In this document: one piece after another, positions 23,777 through 31,454 of the stretch | Layout of the letters: each line of letters starts with the position of its first letter | Numbering within the stretch: the first letter of the stretch is position 1 | Source: Mediterranea sp. (in: CFB group bacteria) | GTDB lineage: Bacteria; Bacteroidota; Bacteroidia; Bacteroidales; Bacteroidaceae | Length of the DNA stretch: 32,860 nt | NCBI GenBank assembly: GCA_031261785.1 | Contig: JAISIZ010000060.1 | Coordinates: forward strand, 1-32,860 | Reading direction: 5' to 3' | Made by a program: the position numbers and the translations under genes | Notes under the pieces: model-generated | Seen by the model: the letters and a program-made list of their open reading frames with translations, nothing else | Told to the model about the DNA's origin: nothing | Databases searched by the model: none

Positions 23777-26215
23777 TTACGAGTTTTCCGAATGTTTACG
23801 GTGGCGATGTTTATGCTTACGTGCCTTATGCCACAGCTTCTGGTACCACTTCTTGGATTTCTCCTCGCCGTAGCCATAGCCGTAACCGTAGCCATAGCCG
23901 TAACCATAGCCGTAACCATAGCCGTAACCGTAGCCGCCTCCGTTCCTGGAGGTGCCGTTGAGCAGTACGGCCAGGTTATTGTATTTATGCTCTCGGTAGA
24001 TTCGTCCCAGTTCAGGCAGCTGGCGCTGGTCGAACCGGCCCGAGCGGAGCACGAAGACGGTGAGGTCGGACACCCGGTTGATAATCGACGTGTCGGCCAC
24101 GATTCCGATGGGCACGCCGTCAATCACGACGTAGTCGTACGTCTTTTTCAGCTCCTCGACCAATTGGTCAAGCCGCTTGCCCAGCAGCAGCTCCACGGGA
24201 TTGGGCGGTGTGCTGCCGATAGGAATCAGGTCTACTCCCTCGCACACCAAGTCCTTCTGGATGATGTCGCCCAGCTGCGTGGCGGCGTTGGAGAGGTAAT
24301 GGGCTACACCCGTAGTGTCGCGATGCGCCTTCATCGCCTTGCTCACCGTTCCCTTTCGGAGGTCGAGGTCGACGAGCACCACCTTCTTCTTCAACTGCGC
24401 CAAGCTGGCCGACAGATTGAGCGAGGTGAACGTCTTTCCCGCACCTACGTTGAACGAGGTCGTGGTAATCACCTTCCCTCCCGTAGGCCCGAGCATGAAC
24501 TCCATATTGGTACGCAGGATGCGGTAGGCTTCCGACAATCCGTCGCGTCCGTCGGCACGTATCCTGACGGCGCTCTTCTCACCTCCCTCATCCTTGACGT
24601 ACGGGATCTCCGCCAGGAACGAGACATCGATCTTGTCTTCAATATCCTTGCGGGTATATACCCGGGTATCCATCATCAGGATCACGAGGAAGACGATGGC
24701 GGGTATCGCCACGCCAAATCCTACGCCCACCAATATTTTCTTGTAGAAGTTGGGAGAGATGGGACCCGCGTAACTCACGGCCGGGTCGTATATCCTCGCT
24801 TTGTTCTCCACCATGGCCAGGCTGAGGGAGTTCTCCTCCCGCTTGTTCAGCAGGTAGAGATAGAGGTTCTCCTTCACTTTCTGCTGGCGGCTGACAGAGA
24901 GCATGTCTTTCTCTTTCTCGGGTACGGCCATAGCGCTTTGGCGTGCCTGAGTCCCCTCCGTATTGATGGCCATACGCCGCATGTTTAGGTTAGACATATA
25001 ATTGTCTACCGAGCGGATAAGGTTTTGCTGGATGGTCGATAAGGAACGGTTGATCTCCTGGACCACGGGATTGTTCTGGCTGCTCGATCCACCGAGGCGG
25101 TTACGTCGCAACAACAAATCATTGTACCGGGTAATCAAACCCGTCACCGCCGCGTCGTCCAATCCCAAATTCGTGGGGATATAGTCGTCCTCCTTGCTCA
25201 CGTCCAGCAAGTCTTGCCTCACCTTTCGTGCGCTCTCCAATTGGAATGCGATCGCATTTAGTTCATCGTTGACTTTCTGGATGCTGCTCACCGCTTGTTG
25301 TGCGGCGATCTCAGTAGGAATTCCTCCTTGGTCCCTCCTCCTCTGTTCGATGTCACTTTCCACTTCGCCCAACTCTCCATCGATGATCTTCAGGCGCTCC
25401 TCGATAAACTTCGCCGTATTGTAAGCCGCCGCGTTCTTGTCGTCGATATTCTCTTCGTTGAAGAGCTGCACCAGCATGTTGAGCATATCTTCAGCCCGGC
25501 GGGGCGAAACATCGTTCATCTGCACGCTCAGGATGGGAGCGTCCTCATTGGGCTGCATGATCTTCAGATTTCCGACGAACATTTGCATCTGCGCTTCGCG
25601 CGAATTCCTCGTGACCCGGATCTTCTGTCCAAACCAATTCTCCCCGTAGTATTTGGAAGGTGTAATCACCACGCGGCCAACAGGTGTCTGCAATGTATCA
25701 CGCAGATTGACCTCTTTAAACACGGCATTCTCTTCCGACGAAAAAGAGAGCCTGACTTGCGTCTCATTCAATGGGGTCACGTTCACCACCGCACGTCCAT
25801 CCGTTTTTACATCCATAAATGCCACCCGAATGGGCGAATCGGTATATAGTTCCCGTGTGCGCAACTTCGGCGTAATGGTATAATTGATGTTGGATTGCAT
25901 GCGGTCTACCGCCCTACGCATTAGCTCCTGCGAACGCAATTGCAGCATCTCGCTCGCCACGTTACCAAGTGGCGTATATCCCCGTCGCCCGACCTGTATC
26001 ACCGATTCCGTGTTTTGAGGTGTCCGGATCAGTATCATCTCGGAGCGGCTGTACATAAACGGCGTTTTGTAATAAGTCCATAGCGAGTATACCACACACA
26101 ATAGCACGGCGACTACGAACCATTTCCAGCGAAAAAGCAGGTACATCAAGAGGTCGAGCACGTTTATGCTCCGCTCGCCCTCTTTACGATTGGTCGATTC
26201 TTGTTTTTCTGTCAT
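23777..26215 (-). CDS. Wzc-like polysaccharide co-polymerase / tyrosine autokinase
   Basis: An 812-aa inner membrane protein controlling exopolysaccharide chain synthesis and export. TM1 (about 31-48) and TM2 (about 493-516) frame a Wzz-type periplasmic region with coiled-coil stretches. The cytosolic BY-kinase has a Walker A of FNVGAGKT (588-595), Walker A' VVLVDLDLR (612-620) and Walker B YDYVVIDG (693-700). Compared with classical BY-kinases the P-loop begins NVGAG rather than PGEG, and Walker B is followed by DGVP. The C-terminal tyrosine cluster is a (Tyr-Gly)11 run (762-783), then a basic tail of Lys/His/Arg. It follows the Wza-like gene by 15 nt and is last before the bidirectional terminator. 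Confidence 0.93.
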   Translation of the reverse strand: MTEKQESTNRKEGERSINVLDLLMYLLFRWKWFVVAVLLCVVYSLWTYYKTPFMYSRSEMILIRTPQNTESVIQVGRRGYTPLGNVASEMLQLRSQELMRRAVDRMQSNINYTITPKLRTRELYTDSPIRVAFMDVKTDGRAVVNVTPLNETQVRLSFSSEENAVFKEVNLRDTLQTPVGRVVITPSKYYGENWFGQKIRVTRNSREAQMQMFVGNLKIMQPNEDAPILSVQMNDVSPRRAEDMLNMLVQLFNEENIDDKNAAAYNTAKFIEERLKIIDGELGEVESDIEQRRRDQGGIPTEIAAQQAVSSIQKVNDELNAIAFQLESARKVRQDLLDVSKEDDYIPTNLGLDDAAVTGLITRYNDLLLRRNRLGGSSSQNNPVVQEINRSLSTIQQNLIRSVDNYMSNLNMRRMAINTEGTQARQSAMAVPEKEKDMLSVSRQQKVKENLYLYLLNKREENSLSLAMVENKARIYDPAVSYAGPISPNFYKKILVGVGFGVAIPAIVFLVILMMDTRVYTRKDIEDKIDVSFLAEIPYVKDEGGEKSAVRIRADGRDGLSEAYRILRTNMEFMLGPTGGKVITTTSFNVGAGKTFTSLNLSASLAQLKKKVVLVDLDLRKGTVSKAMKAHRDTTGVAHYLSNAATQLGDIIQKDLVCEGVDLIPIGSTPPNPVELLLGKRLDQLVEELKKTYDYVVIDGVPIGIVADTSIINRVSDLTVFVLRSGRFDQRQLPELGRIYREHKYNNLAVLLNGTSRNGGGYGYGYGYGYGYGYGYGYGYGYGEEKSKKWYQKLWHKARKHKHRHRKHSENS
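23867..23932 (-). repeat. (Tyr-Gly)11 coding microsatellite in the Wzc tail
   Basis: Sixty-six bases encode eleven consecutive Tyr-Gly pairs using alternating codons, so the DNA is made of near-identical 6- and 12-bp units. Gain or loss of one unit would stay in frame and change the number of phosphorylatable tyrosines. Confidence 0.9.
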
Positions 26216-26230
26216 ATCTTATTTACTTAT

Positions 26231-27049
26231 TTACTTAAATAGCACGAACAGTGAGGCTATGAATGAAAACATGCCTACCGCTATCGAATAGAATCGTAAT
26301 GTACGCTCTTCCTTCACGGTCGAAGGCGGGAACTTCGGGTGGACATACACAATGTCGTTTTGTTGCAGATAGAAAGCGGGCGACTGAAAAATATCGGTGG
26401 ATTCCACATCCAACCGATACATATTGCGTACCCCCCCCTCTTCGCGAATCACTTCTACGTTTTGCAAATCGGCATTGGCCGTCATTCCGCCTGCTCGGCT
26501 AATCGCTTCCAGCAAGGTAATACGAGCATTGGTGACGCTTTGCGAACCCTGACTATTTACTTCTCCCATCATGGTTACGCGCAAGTTTTGTATCTCCACA
26601 TAGACGATGGGATCGCTGATGTATCCTTGATTGATCAACTCATTCTGTATCAACTCAGAAGTCTCTTTACGGGTGAGGCCGGCCACTTTCATCCGTCCCA
26701 AGATTGGAAACTGGATGTAGCCTTCTCTATCAACAAGATATCCTGCCTGTATTCCACCTCTGTCATTACCACCTCTGGAACCTGCGGCATTACGCAATTG
26801 CCCAGTTTCATCTATGCTCAGAGTTTGTCCGGTTTGATTAAATGGCGTCGCCAATTCCGCATTCTTGGAAGTGACAAAGATCGATAGTCGGTCATCCATT
26901 TGCACCTTGAGGTCTTGCAGGGCACCAATGGGGTACGAAGTATTTTCATCCATATTCTTCAATAGGATCAACTTCTTCGTGTTGATACAGGAGGTCATCG
27001 TCACGACCGCAAGCACCATCATCACAGAGTGAATTACCAATTTTCTCAT
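26231..27049 (-). CDS. Wza-like polysaccharide export lipoprotein
   Basis: A 272-aa outer membrane export protein. A lipobox VTMTSC places the lipid-modified Cys at 21. The N-terminal half has the poly-export domain (about 40-130, LKVQMDDRLSIFVTSKN) and GYIQFPILGRMKVAGLTRKE, followed by an SLBB-type segment (VTMMGEVNSQGSQSV). A hydrophobic C-terminal helix (253-272) is short, as in Bacteroidetes homologues of Wza, which lack the long Wza C-terminal helix. The gene starts 16 nt upstream of the Wzc-type kinase, its usual partner. An AT-rich spacer of 64 nt separates it from the HPr-kinase-like gene. Confidence 0.92.
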   Translation of the reverse strand: MRKLVIHSVMMVLAVVTMTSCINTKKLILLKNMDENTSYPIGALQDLKVQMDDRLSIFVTSKNAELATPFNQTGQTLSIDETGQLRNAAGSRGGNDRGGIQAGYLVDREGYIQFPILGRMKVAGLTRKETSELIQNELINQGYISDPIVYVEIQNLRVTMMGEVNSQGSQSVTNARITLLEAISRAGGMTANADLQNVEVIREEGGVRNMYRLDVESTDIFQSPAFYLQQNDIVYVHPKFPPSTVKEERTLRFYSIAVGMFSFIASLFVLFK

Positions 27050-27056
27050 ACTTATT

Positions 27057-27081
27057 AAATTGAGAATTAAAAATTAAAAAA
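27057..27081 (+). repeat. AT-rich 25-nt repeat, left copy
   Basis: An exact reverse complement of 32692-32716. The core reads TTGAGAATTAAAAATT. It lies in the 64-nt spacer between the Wza-like and HPr-kinase-like genes. Such AT-rich phrases are common between genes in Bacteroidetes, so the two copies may be independent. Confidence 0.7.
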
Positions 27082-27113
27082 ATGATTCACTAATTATGTA
27101 ATCAAATACATCA

Positions 27114-28004
27114 TCATTCATTCAGCCCTTTATAACAGACGCGGGCAGCGTCCTCGTTAGGCAGGCATTTCAGGGATCCGGCCTTCACGCGGGCGGAGCA
27201 CTCCTCCACCAGGTCGCACAGGGCGGTGTAGAGGCGGCTGTTCCAACGCATGGCCGAACAGCTGGGCAGCAAGGAGACGAAAGCCTCCGTCCCTGTCTCG
27301 CGGGCGAACGCGTTGAGCGGAGCTTGTTCCAGCCGCACGTAGGCCTCCCAAGGAACACCAATCTGTTTATAGCAAGGCGTCTTTCCGCTCCAGGGCGTGC
27401 CATAGATGTAAACCTGTCCGTCATCTTCTAAGCGTACGGCCGGATTATCGTCGTTGAGCAGCTCCGCGTCCCTGAACACTTTTAGCCACTGCACGCTATG
27501 CGTGCTCTTTCCCGTGCCACTCTTGCCGAGGAAGGCGTACCCCTTCCCCTCTTTCATGACGACGGAGGCATGTATCATCGCGGTGCGATGCAACACGGCC
27601 GCCTGCGCGAAGGTGAACATCAGGAAGCCCCGCAAGGCGTCTATCGACTGCCCTCCGGCTTCTCCGATATACGCTTGCACCTCGTCAAACGTCTCGTTGC
27701 ACATCATCCGGAAGGTCTCCCCGTTGGGATCTATCCGCAGGTCGGCCACATATCCTCCCTCGCCCAGACGGTAGAGGCGCAGGCTGTCGCCCAGCACCTG
27801 CCGCTCCTCGGCCAGGAGTTTGGCGTTGGTCAGGTTCGCGGCGGGTTTCTCCGTCTTCACCACGAGCGCGCACATCCACTGCCCGTCGGGCGAAGACGCG
27901 ACATGGAAGGGGCGAAACGAAGGCAACATCGTCTCCCACATCCATCCGTCGGGCATGGATAGGCGCACGATGTGCTTCGCGATATCAAAATAAGTATCTA
28001 TCAT
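27114..28004 (-). CDS. HPr-kinase/PEPCK-fold P-loop protein
   Basis: A 296-aa protein of the HPr kinase (HprK) related superfamily. The P-loop is FLGKSGTGKSTH (158-169). IHAS (His145 region) precedes it, and LLNDDNPAV (182-190) and YGTPWSGKTP (201-210) match the downstream HprK-like metal/phosphoacceptor motifs. It lacks the N-terminal HPr kinase domain and there is no HPr (ptsH) nearby, so it is not a classical sugar-PTS regulator. Such stand-alone HprK-like proteins occur in lasso-peptide and related clusters, where one modifies the C-terminal Ser of the peptide. The start at 28004 overlaps the ABC transporter stop as ATGA; a 7-codon longer start is rejected. Confidence 0.8.
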   Translation of the reverse strand: MIDTYFDIAKHIVRLSMPDGWMWETMLPSFRPFHVASSPDGQWMCALVVKTEKPAANLTNAKLLAEERQVLGDSLRLYRLGEGGYVADLRIDPNGETFRMMCNETFDEVQAYIGEAGGQSIDALRGFLMFTFAQAAVLHRTAMIHASVVMKEGKGYAFLGKSGTGKSTHSVQWLKVFRDAELLNDDNPAVRLEDDGQVYIYGTPWSGKTPCYKQIGVPWEAYVRLEQAPLNAFARETGTEAFVSLLPSCSAMRWNSRLYTALCDLVEECSARVKAGSLKCLPNEDAARVCYKGLNE

Positions 28005-29614
28005 ATTCTTATAATCTGTGCGCAAGCCTCCATCACCCGCACATCGTGCGTGATAAAGACAATGATTTTATCATCCCCCATCCGGATCAGGTTGGCTACC
28101 AGCTGTGCCGCGGTGTCCTTGTCCAAGGCCGACGTAGCTTCGTCCAGCAGCCATACGCTTCCCGGACAGAGCAGGGCGCGGGCTATGGCGATGCGTTGCG
28201 CCTGTCCTTCCGACAGTCCGTATCCCCCTTCCCCAATCTGCGTATCCAGCCCTTCGGGCAATTCGTTCACAAATTCGGCGCAGGCCAGTTTCAGCATCTC
28301 CCACATATCTTCCTCGTCGGCCGACGCGGAGACCGCCTGCAGGTTCTCCCGTATGGTGCCGCTGAAGAGCGTATTTCCCTGGGGGACATAGGCGAAGTTG
28401 ATGCGTGTGGCCACCGTGAGTGGAATCTCCCCGTTGTACGTCTGCAGGAACAGCTTCCCCTCGTCGGGTTTCAGCAAGCCCAGCAACAGCCGGAACAAGG
28501 TGGTCTTCCCCTTGCCGGTAGCGCCCACCACCGCCGTAGGTTCTCCGGGGCGCATGGAGGCGGTCAGCTGGTGGAGCACCTTTTCGTCGTCGTCGTAGCC
28601 GAACGTCACCCCCCGCAGCTCCAAGCTGCGCGGATAAGCGATAAATTTGGGGATATCGTCGCTCTCGCGTTCCTCATCCTTCATCTCCACCAGGCGCTCC
28701 AGCGAGGTGCGACAGCGTATGGCGGCGGGAACAAACGAGATCAGGGTCAGTATCGGGGCCTGTATGCGTGCCACCAATTGTAAGAAAGCCGTCATGGTGC
28801 CGAAGGTGATCAGCCCGGTGTGCAACCGGTAGATGCCCCATACGAACGCCAGCAGGTAGCCCCCGTTGAACGTGTACCGGAGCACGATCTGCGTAAACGC
28901 CGAGAAGTCCTGCAAGCTATACCTGCTCTTCCGGATGTCCTCCTGTACCCCCTGGTAAGCGCGTTTGCGGCTGTACCCCATGCCGAGCGAGCGGATCAGC
29001 AGCCGTTGGCGAAGATTTTCTTGCAACACGATGCCCAGCCTGCTCTCCATCCGCTTCGTCTCCTTGTTCAGTTTCCTCATCCGCCGGTAGTACAGCTTGG
29101 AAAAGAGGAAGAGCGGCGAAGTGGCCAGGATCATCCAGGCCAGCGTGGTGTCCATGCTCCACAAGAAAAGCCAGGACGCCACGATGCGTACGCCGGTCAC
29201 GAAGATGGAAGGCAAGGTGATGGCCATCATCTGCGACACCTCCTCCACGTCCGTACTCAGGCGCGTCAGCACGTCGCCCGTATGCCAGCGTTTCGTCTTA
29301 CGCCATATCGTTCGCATCTGCGCCTCGATCAGCGTGTCTTGCAGGGAGATGGTGAGCTGGATCTTGGTCCTGTTGCTTAGCCACGAGGCCCCTTGTCCCA
29401 CCAGGATGCCGATGGCCACCGACGTCACCAGCAAGATGACGCTCTGCGCCAGGGAACCCGTCGCGGCTTTGGTCGCGATGTCCACGGCATGTTTGGATTC
29501 GTACACGAAGTACAGCCCCAGTGCCAACGAGAGCAGGTCAAGGGCTACGCGCGCGCCAATCTTCAGGCGCTGCCTCCCCATCATTCTCCACATCCAAGCC
29601 AGCTGTTGTCTCAT
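28001..29614 (-). CDS. ABC exporter (fused membrane and ATPase domains)
   Basis: A 537-aa type-I exporter half-transporter. About six hydrophobic segments lie in residues 20-300 (clear ones near 22-37, 57-75, 133-152, 158-175 and 250-268). The ATPase domain has Walker A GATGKGKT (364-371), signature LSEGQ (467-471), Walker B VWLLDEATSALD (487-498) and switch His523 in ITHD. There is no N-terminal C39 peptidase domain, so it does not itself remove a leader. It should function as a homodimer, exporting the product of this cassette (peptide, lipid or other). The ATG overlaps the nucleotidyltransferase stop as ATGA; a start 9 codons earlier is rejected. Confidence 0.93.
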   Translation of the reverse strand: MRQQLAWMWRMMGRQRLKIGARVALDLLSLALGLYFVYESKHAVDIATKAATGSLAQSVILLVTSVAIGILVGQGASWLSNRTKIQLTISLQDTLIEAQMRTIWRKTKRWHTGDVLTRLSTDVEEVSQMMAITLPSIFVTGVRIVASWLFLWSMDTTLAWMILATSPLFLFSKLYYRRMRKLNKETKRMESRLGIVLQENLRQRLLIRSLGMGYSRKRAYQGVQEDIRKSRYSLQDFSAFTQIVLRYTFNGGYLLAFVWGIYRLHTGLITFGTMTAFLQLVARIQAPILTLISFVPAAIRCRTSLERLVEMKDEERESDDIPKFIAYPRSLELRGVTFGYDDDEKVLHQLTASMRPGEPTAVVGATGKGKTTLFRLLLGLLKPDEGKLFLQTYNGEIPLTVATRINFAYVPQGNTLFSGTIRENLQAVSASADEEDMWEMLKLACAEFVNELPEGLDTQIGEGGYGLSEGQAQRIAIARALLCPGSVWLLDEATSALDKDTAAQLVANLIRMGDDKIIVFITHDVRVMEACAQIIRI

Positions 29615-30717
29615 CCCTGTTGTTTCTCCACGAATAGCCAATAAAATTTCTTAAGCGAGAACCAGAACGCCTCTCCCGGCGCGTAGCGCATGTTGGAGCA
29701 TAGATTCAGGGCCGCCTGGCCGATATGCCGTTTCTCGCTTTGCGGGCTTTTCGACGCCGAAAAGCCGCGATTGTACAGGCCGAAGTTTCCACCCTTCCAG
29801 ACGTTCTCCATCCAGGGATAGGACTCCTCACCCTTAGGCAAGGGAAAGGGCAAATATTCCTCGGGCAGTCCCAATGTGCTGACCTGCATGCGGTAGAGCG
29901 AGATGGCCCAGCGGTAGATGCCCGTGCGCCGGAACACGTCCTCGAGCAACCGGCTGTCTATCCGGTCGCTATAATAATACGAGAGGCGCGCGGCGTCGCA
30001 GAGTTGCCTGAACCCGATGCCGAACACCATGGCGTGCTTGAAGATGTGTGCCGTGGAGATGAGGTGTGCCAATATGGGCGACGGCAGCAGGACAGTCTGT
30101 CCCTCCACGTACCATCGCACGGCATTCCTCGTTTCCAGGTGCTTCAGCCATTGCAGGTAGTCGACGAGCGACGGCCTGTAGATGTCGGCCATCTGGATGT
30201 GTTGCTCCACGACAAACTCCCCGCCCCGGTAGATTCCCCCCGCGTTGGCGTGTGGCTGTACCACCACCCCTTTCTCCCTCAGCAGGAGGTTCATCTTCTC
30301 CAAGTCTTCCCTATTCGGGAAGTAGATGTCGATATCTCCGCACCTGCGATGCAACGGCTGCTCATAGCACGCCGCCACGCCCTGTCCTTTCAGGAGCCAG
30401 GCGTTCAGGTCGTTTCCCTTTATCCATCGGAACAAGGCGGCGATGTCCTTGTTCATCCGCTTGTTGACGCGTTCCAGTCCGTCGATCTCCGCCGTCCAGC
30501 GCATCAGCAAGGGTGTGGGAGGGAGCAGCTCGTCGGGTAGCCTGAGCACCCCGTCGTACACGATGCCATCCACCGTCTGCCGCCGTGCCTGCGTATGGAT
30601 ACCCACCCACTCATCGTCGGTGAGCGGGAATCCGTCTAATGCGGGCGTACTGCCCCACAGTCCGGCCCGCATCAGTTCGAGGAACACTTCCCTCATCTCT
30701 TTTTCGTTCTTTCCCAT
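29611..30717 (-). CDS. NTP_transf_5-type nucleotidyltransferase
   Basis: A 368-aa protein with the hallmark LLKGQGVAACYEQPLHR (108-124) followed by RCGDIDIYF (125-133), where Lys110, Arg124/125, Asp128 and Asp130 fit the NTP_transf_5 (nucleotidyltransferase fold) active site. The enzyme class moves a nucleotide onto an unknown acceptor. Homologues occur in lasso-peptide and other RiPP-related gene clusters. The start is immediately after the PqqD-like stop, with no gap, and the stop overlaps the ABC gene start. The acceptor here is unknown; the context suggests a peptide or other exported product. Confidence 0.85.
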   Translation of the reverse strand: MGKNEKEMREVFLELMRAGLWGSTPALDGFPLTDDEWVGIHTQARRQTVDGIVYDGVLRLPDELLPPTPLLMRWTAEIDGLERVNKRMNKDIAALFRWIKGNDLNAWLLKGQGVAACYEQPLHRRCGDIDIYFPNREDLEKMNLLLREKGVVVQPHANAGGIYRGGEFVVEQHIQMADIYRPSLVDYLQWLKHLETRNAVRWYVEGQTVLLPSPILAHLISTAHIFKHAMVFGIGFRQLCDAARLSYYYSDRIDSRLLEDVFRRTGIYRWAISLYRMQVSTLGLPEEYLPFPLPKGEESYPWMENVWKGGNFGLYNRGFSASKSPQSEKRHIGQAALNLCSNMRYAPGEAFWFSLKKFYWLFVEKQQG

Positions 30718-30984
30718 CTATACGATCAGTCCGTTTTTCCTCAGGTTGGTCACCAACTTCCTCACGTCCTCCTCGGCCTTCTCCCGGCTCACGTCGTAAC
30801 GTTTAATCAACAGTTCCACCCAGTCCTCCTCGGTGAATTCCTCGTTGGGTACCTGTTCCCATAGCCAAGCGGCCACGTTGTTCAGGGTGTACACATGCGT
30901 CAGGTCCACCGATCCTAAGCCCGGTTTCACGATGACGTGTTCTTTGCCGATGTGGCGCAGCACTAAGTCTCTTTTCAGTCTCAT
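30718..30984 (-). CDS. PqqD-like (RRE-fold) protein
   Basis: An 88-aa winged-helix protein of the PqqD family. The Asp-Leu-Thr-His-Val-Tyr-Thr-Leu-Asn segment (about 27-35) is the usual start of the PqqD core, followed by NNVAAWLWEQV. PqqD-type domains bind leader peptides of ribosomally made peptides and hand them to modifying enzymes, and the same fold occurs in lasso-peptide B1 proteins. Its ATG overlaps the peptidase stop (ATGA), and its stop abuts the nucleotidyltransferase ATG. A stand-alone PqqD protein without an obvious radical-SAM partner in the window is notable. Confidence 0.85.
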   Translation of the reverse strand: MRLKRDLVLRHIGKEHVIVKPGLGSVDLTHVYTLNNVAAWLWEQVPNEEFTEEDWVELLIKRYDVSREKAEEDVRKLVTNLRKNGLIV

Positions 30985-31454
30985 CCTTTTCCCTTTTTTA
31001 GATTTCTACACAATTCGTATCCTCCCAGCAGGTAGCGGCGGAAGAATCGCAACCGATACCAGCAGTGAGCCAGTTGGCGCATGGAGCGCGAGTCGAGGTT
31101 GAGACTCTTCTCCCCTCTCCAGGCGGCATCGAATACGCCAATCACTTTTCCCCGTTCCGTCAGTTCCTCCCGTCGGTTGGCATCGCCCAGCAGTATCACC
31201 TGCTCCCCGCTAATCCTCACGATGCGGTGCAGCAATACGCCATAGTCGGTATGCGCCAGGGCGATGTCGCCGGGGCGCAGTGCCTCGGCCGCCCTGGGGG
31301 CGATACGTATCACGTCCCCATCCCGCAGGAAAGGGCGCATGCTACCTCCTTTCAGGCGAAACGTCACCTTCAGGTTCTCCTTGATCAACGCCTCCACCTC
31401 TCTGAAGAAGAGGTCGTTGTTGGCCACTAATGTGCCACCGTTCTTTCTTATCAT
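30981..31454 (-). CDS. S24/S26-family peptidase (LexA/signal peptidase fold)
   Basis: A 157-aa protein. The nucleophile motif is GGSMRPFLRDGD, with Ser38-Met39. The general-base position reads LLHRIV (His76), not Lys, as in the archaeal and ER-type signal peptidases (S26B), and LLGDAN (Asp91) supplies the third motif. There is no clear transmembrane anchor, so cytosolic or peripheral action is likely. A peptidase embedded between a glycosyltransferase and a PqqD-like gene could trim a precursor peptide; this is an inference. The start ATG is directly downstream of the glycosyltransferase stop. Confidence 0.82.
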   Translation of the reverse strand: MIRKNGGTLVANNDLFFREVEALIKENLKVTFRLKGGSMRPFLRDGDVIRIAPRAAEALRPGDIALAHTDYGVLLHRIVRISGEQVILLGDANRREELTERGKVIGVFDAAWRGEKSLNLDSRSMRQLAHCWYRLRFFRRYLLGGYELCRNLKKGKG

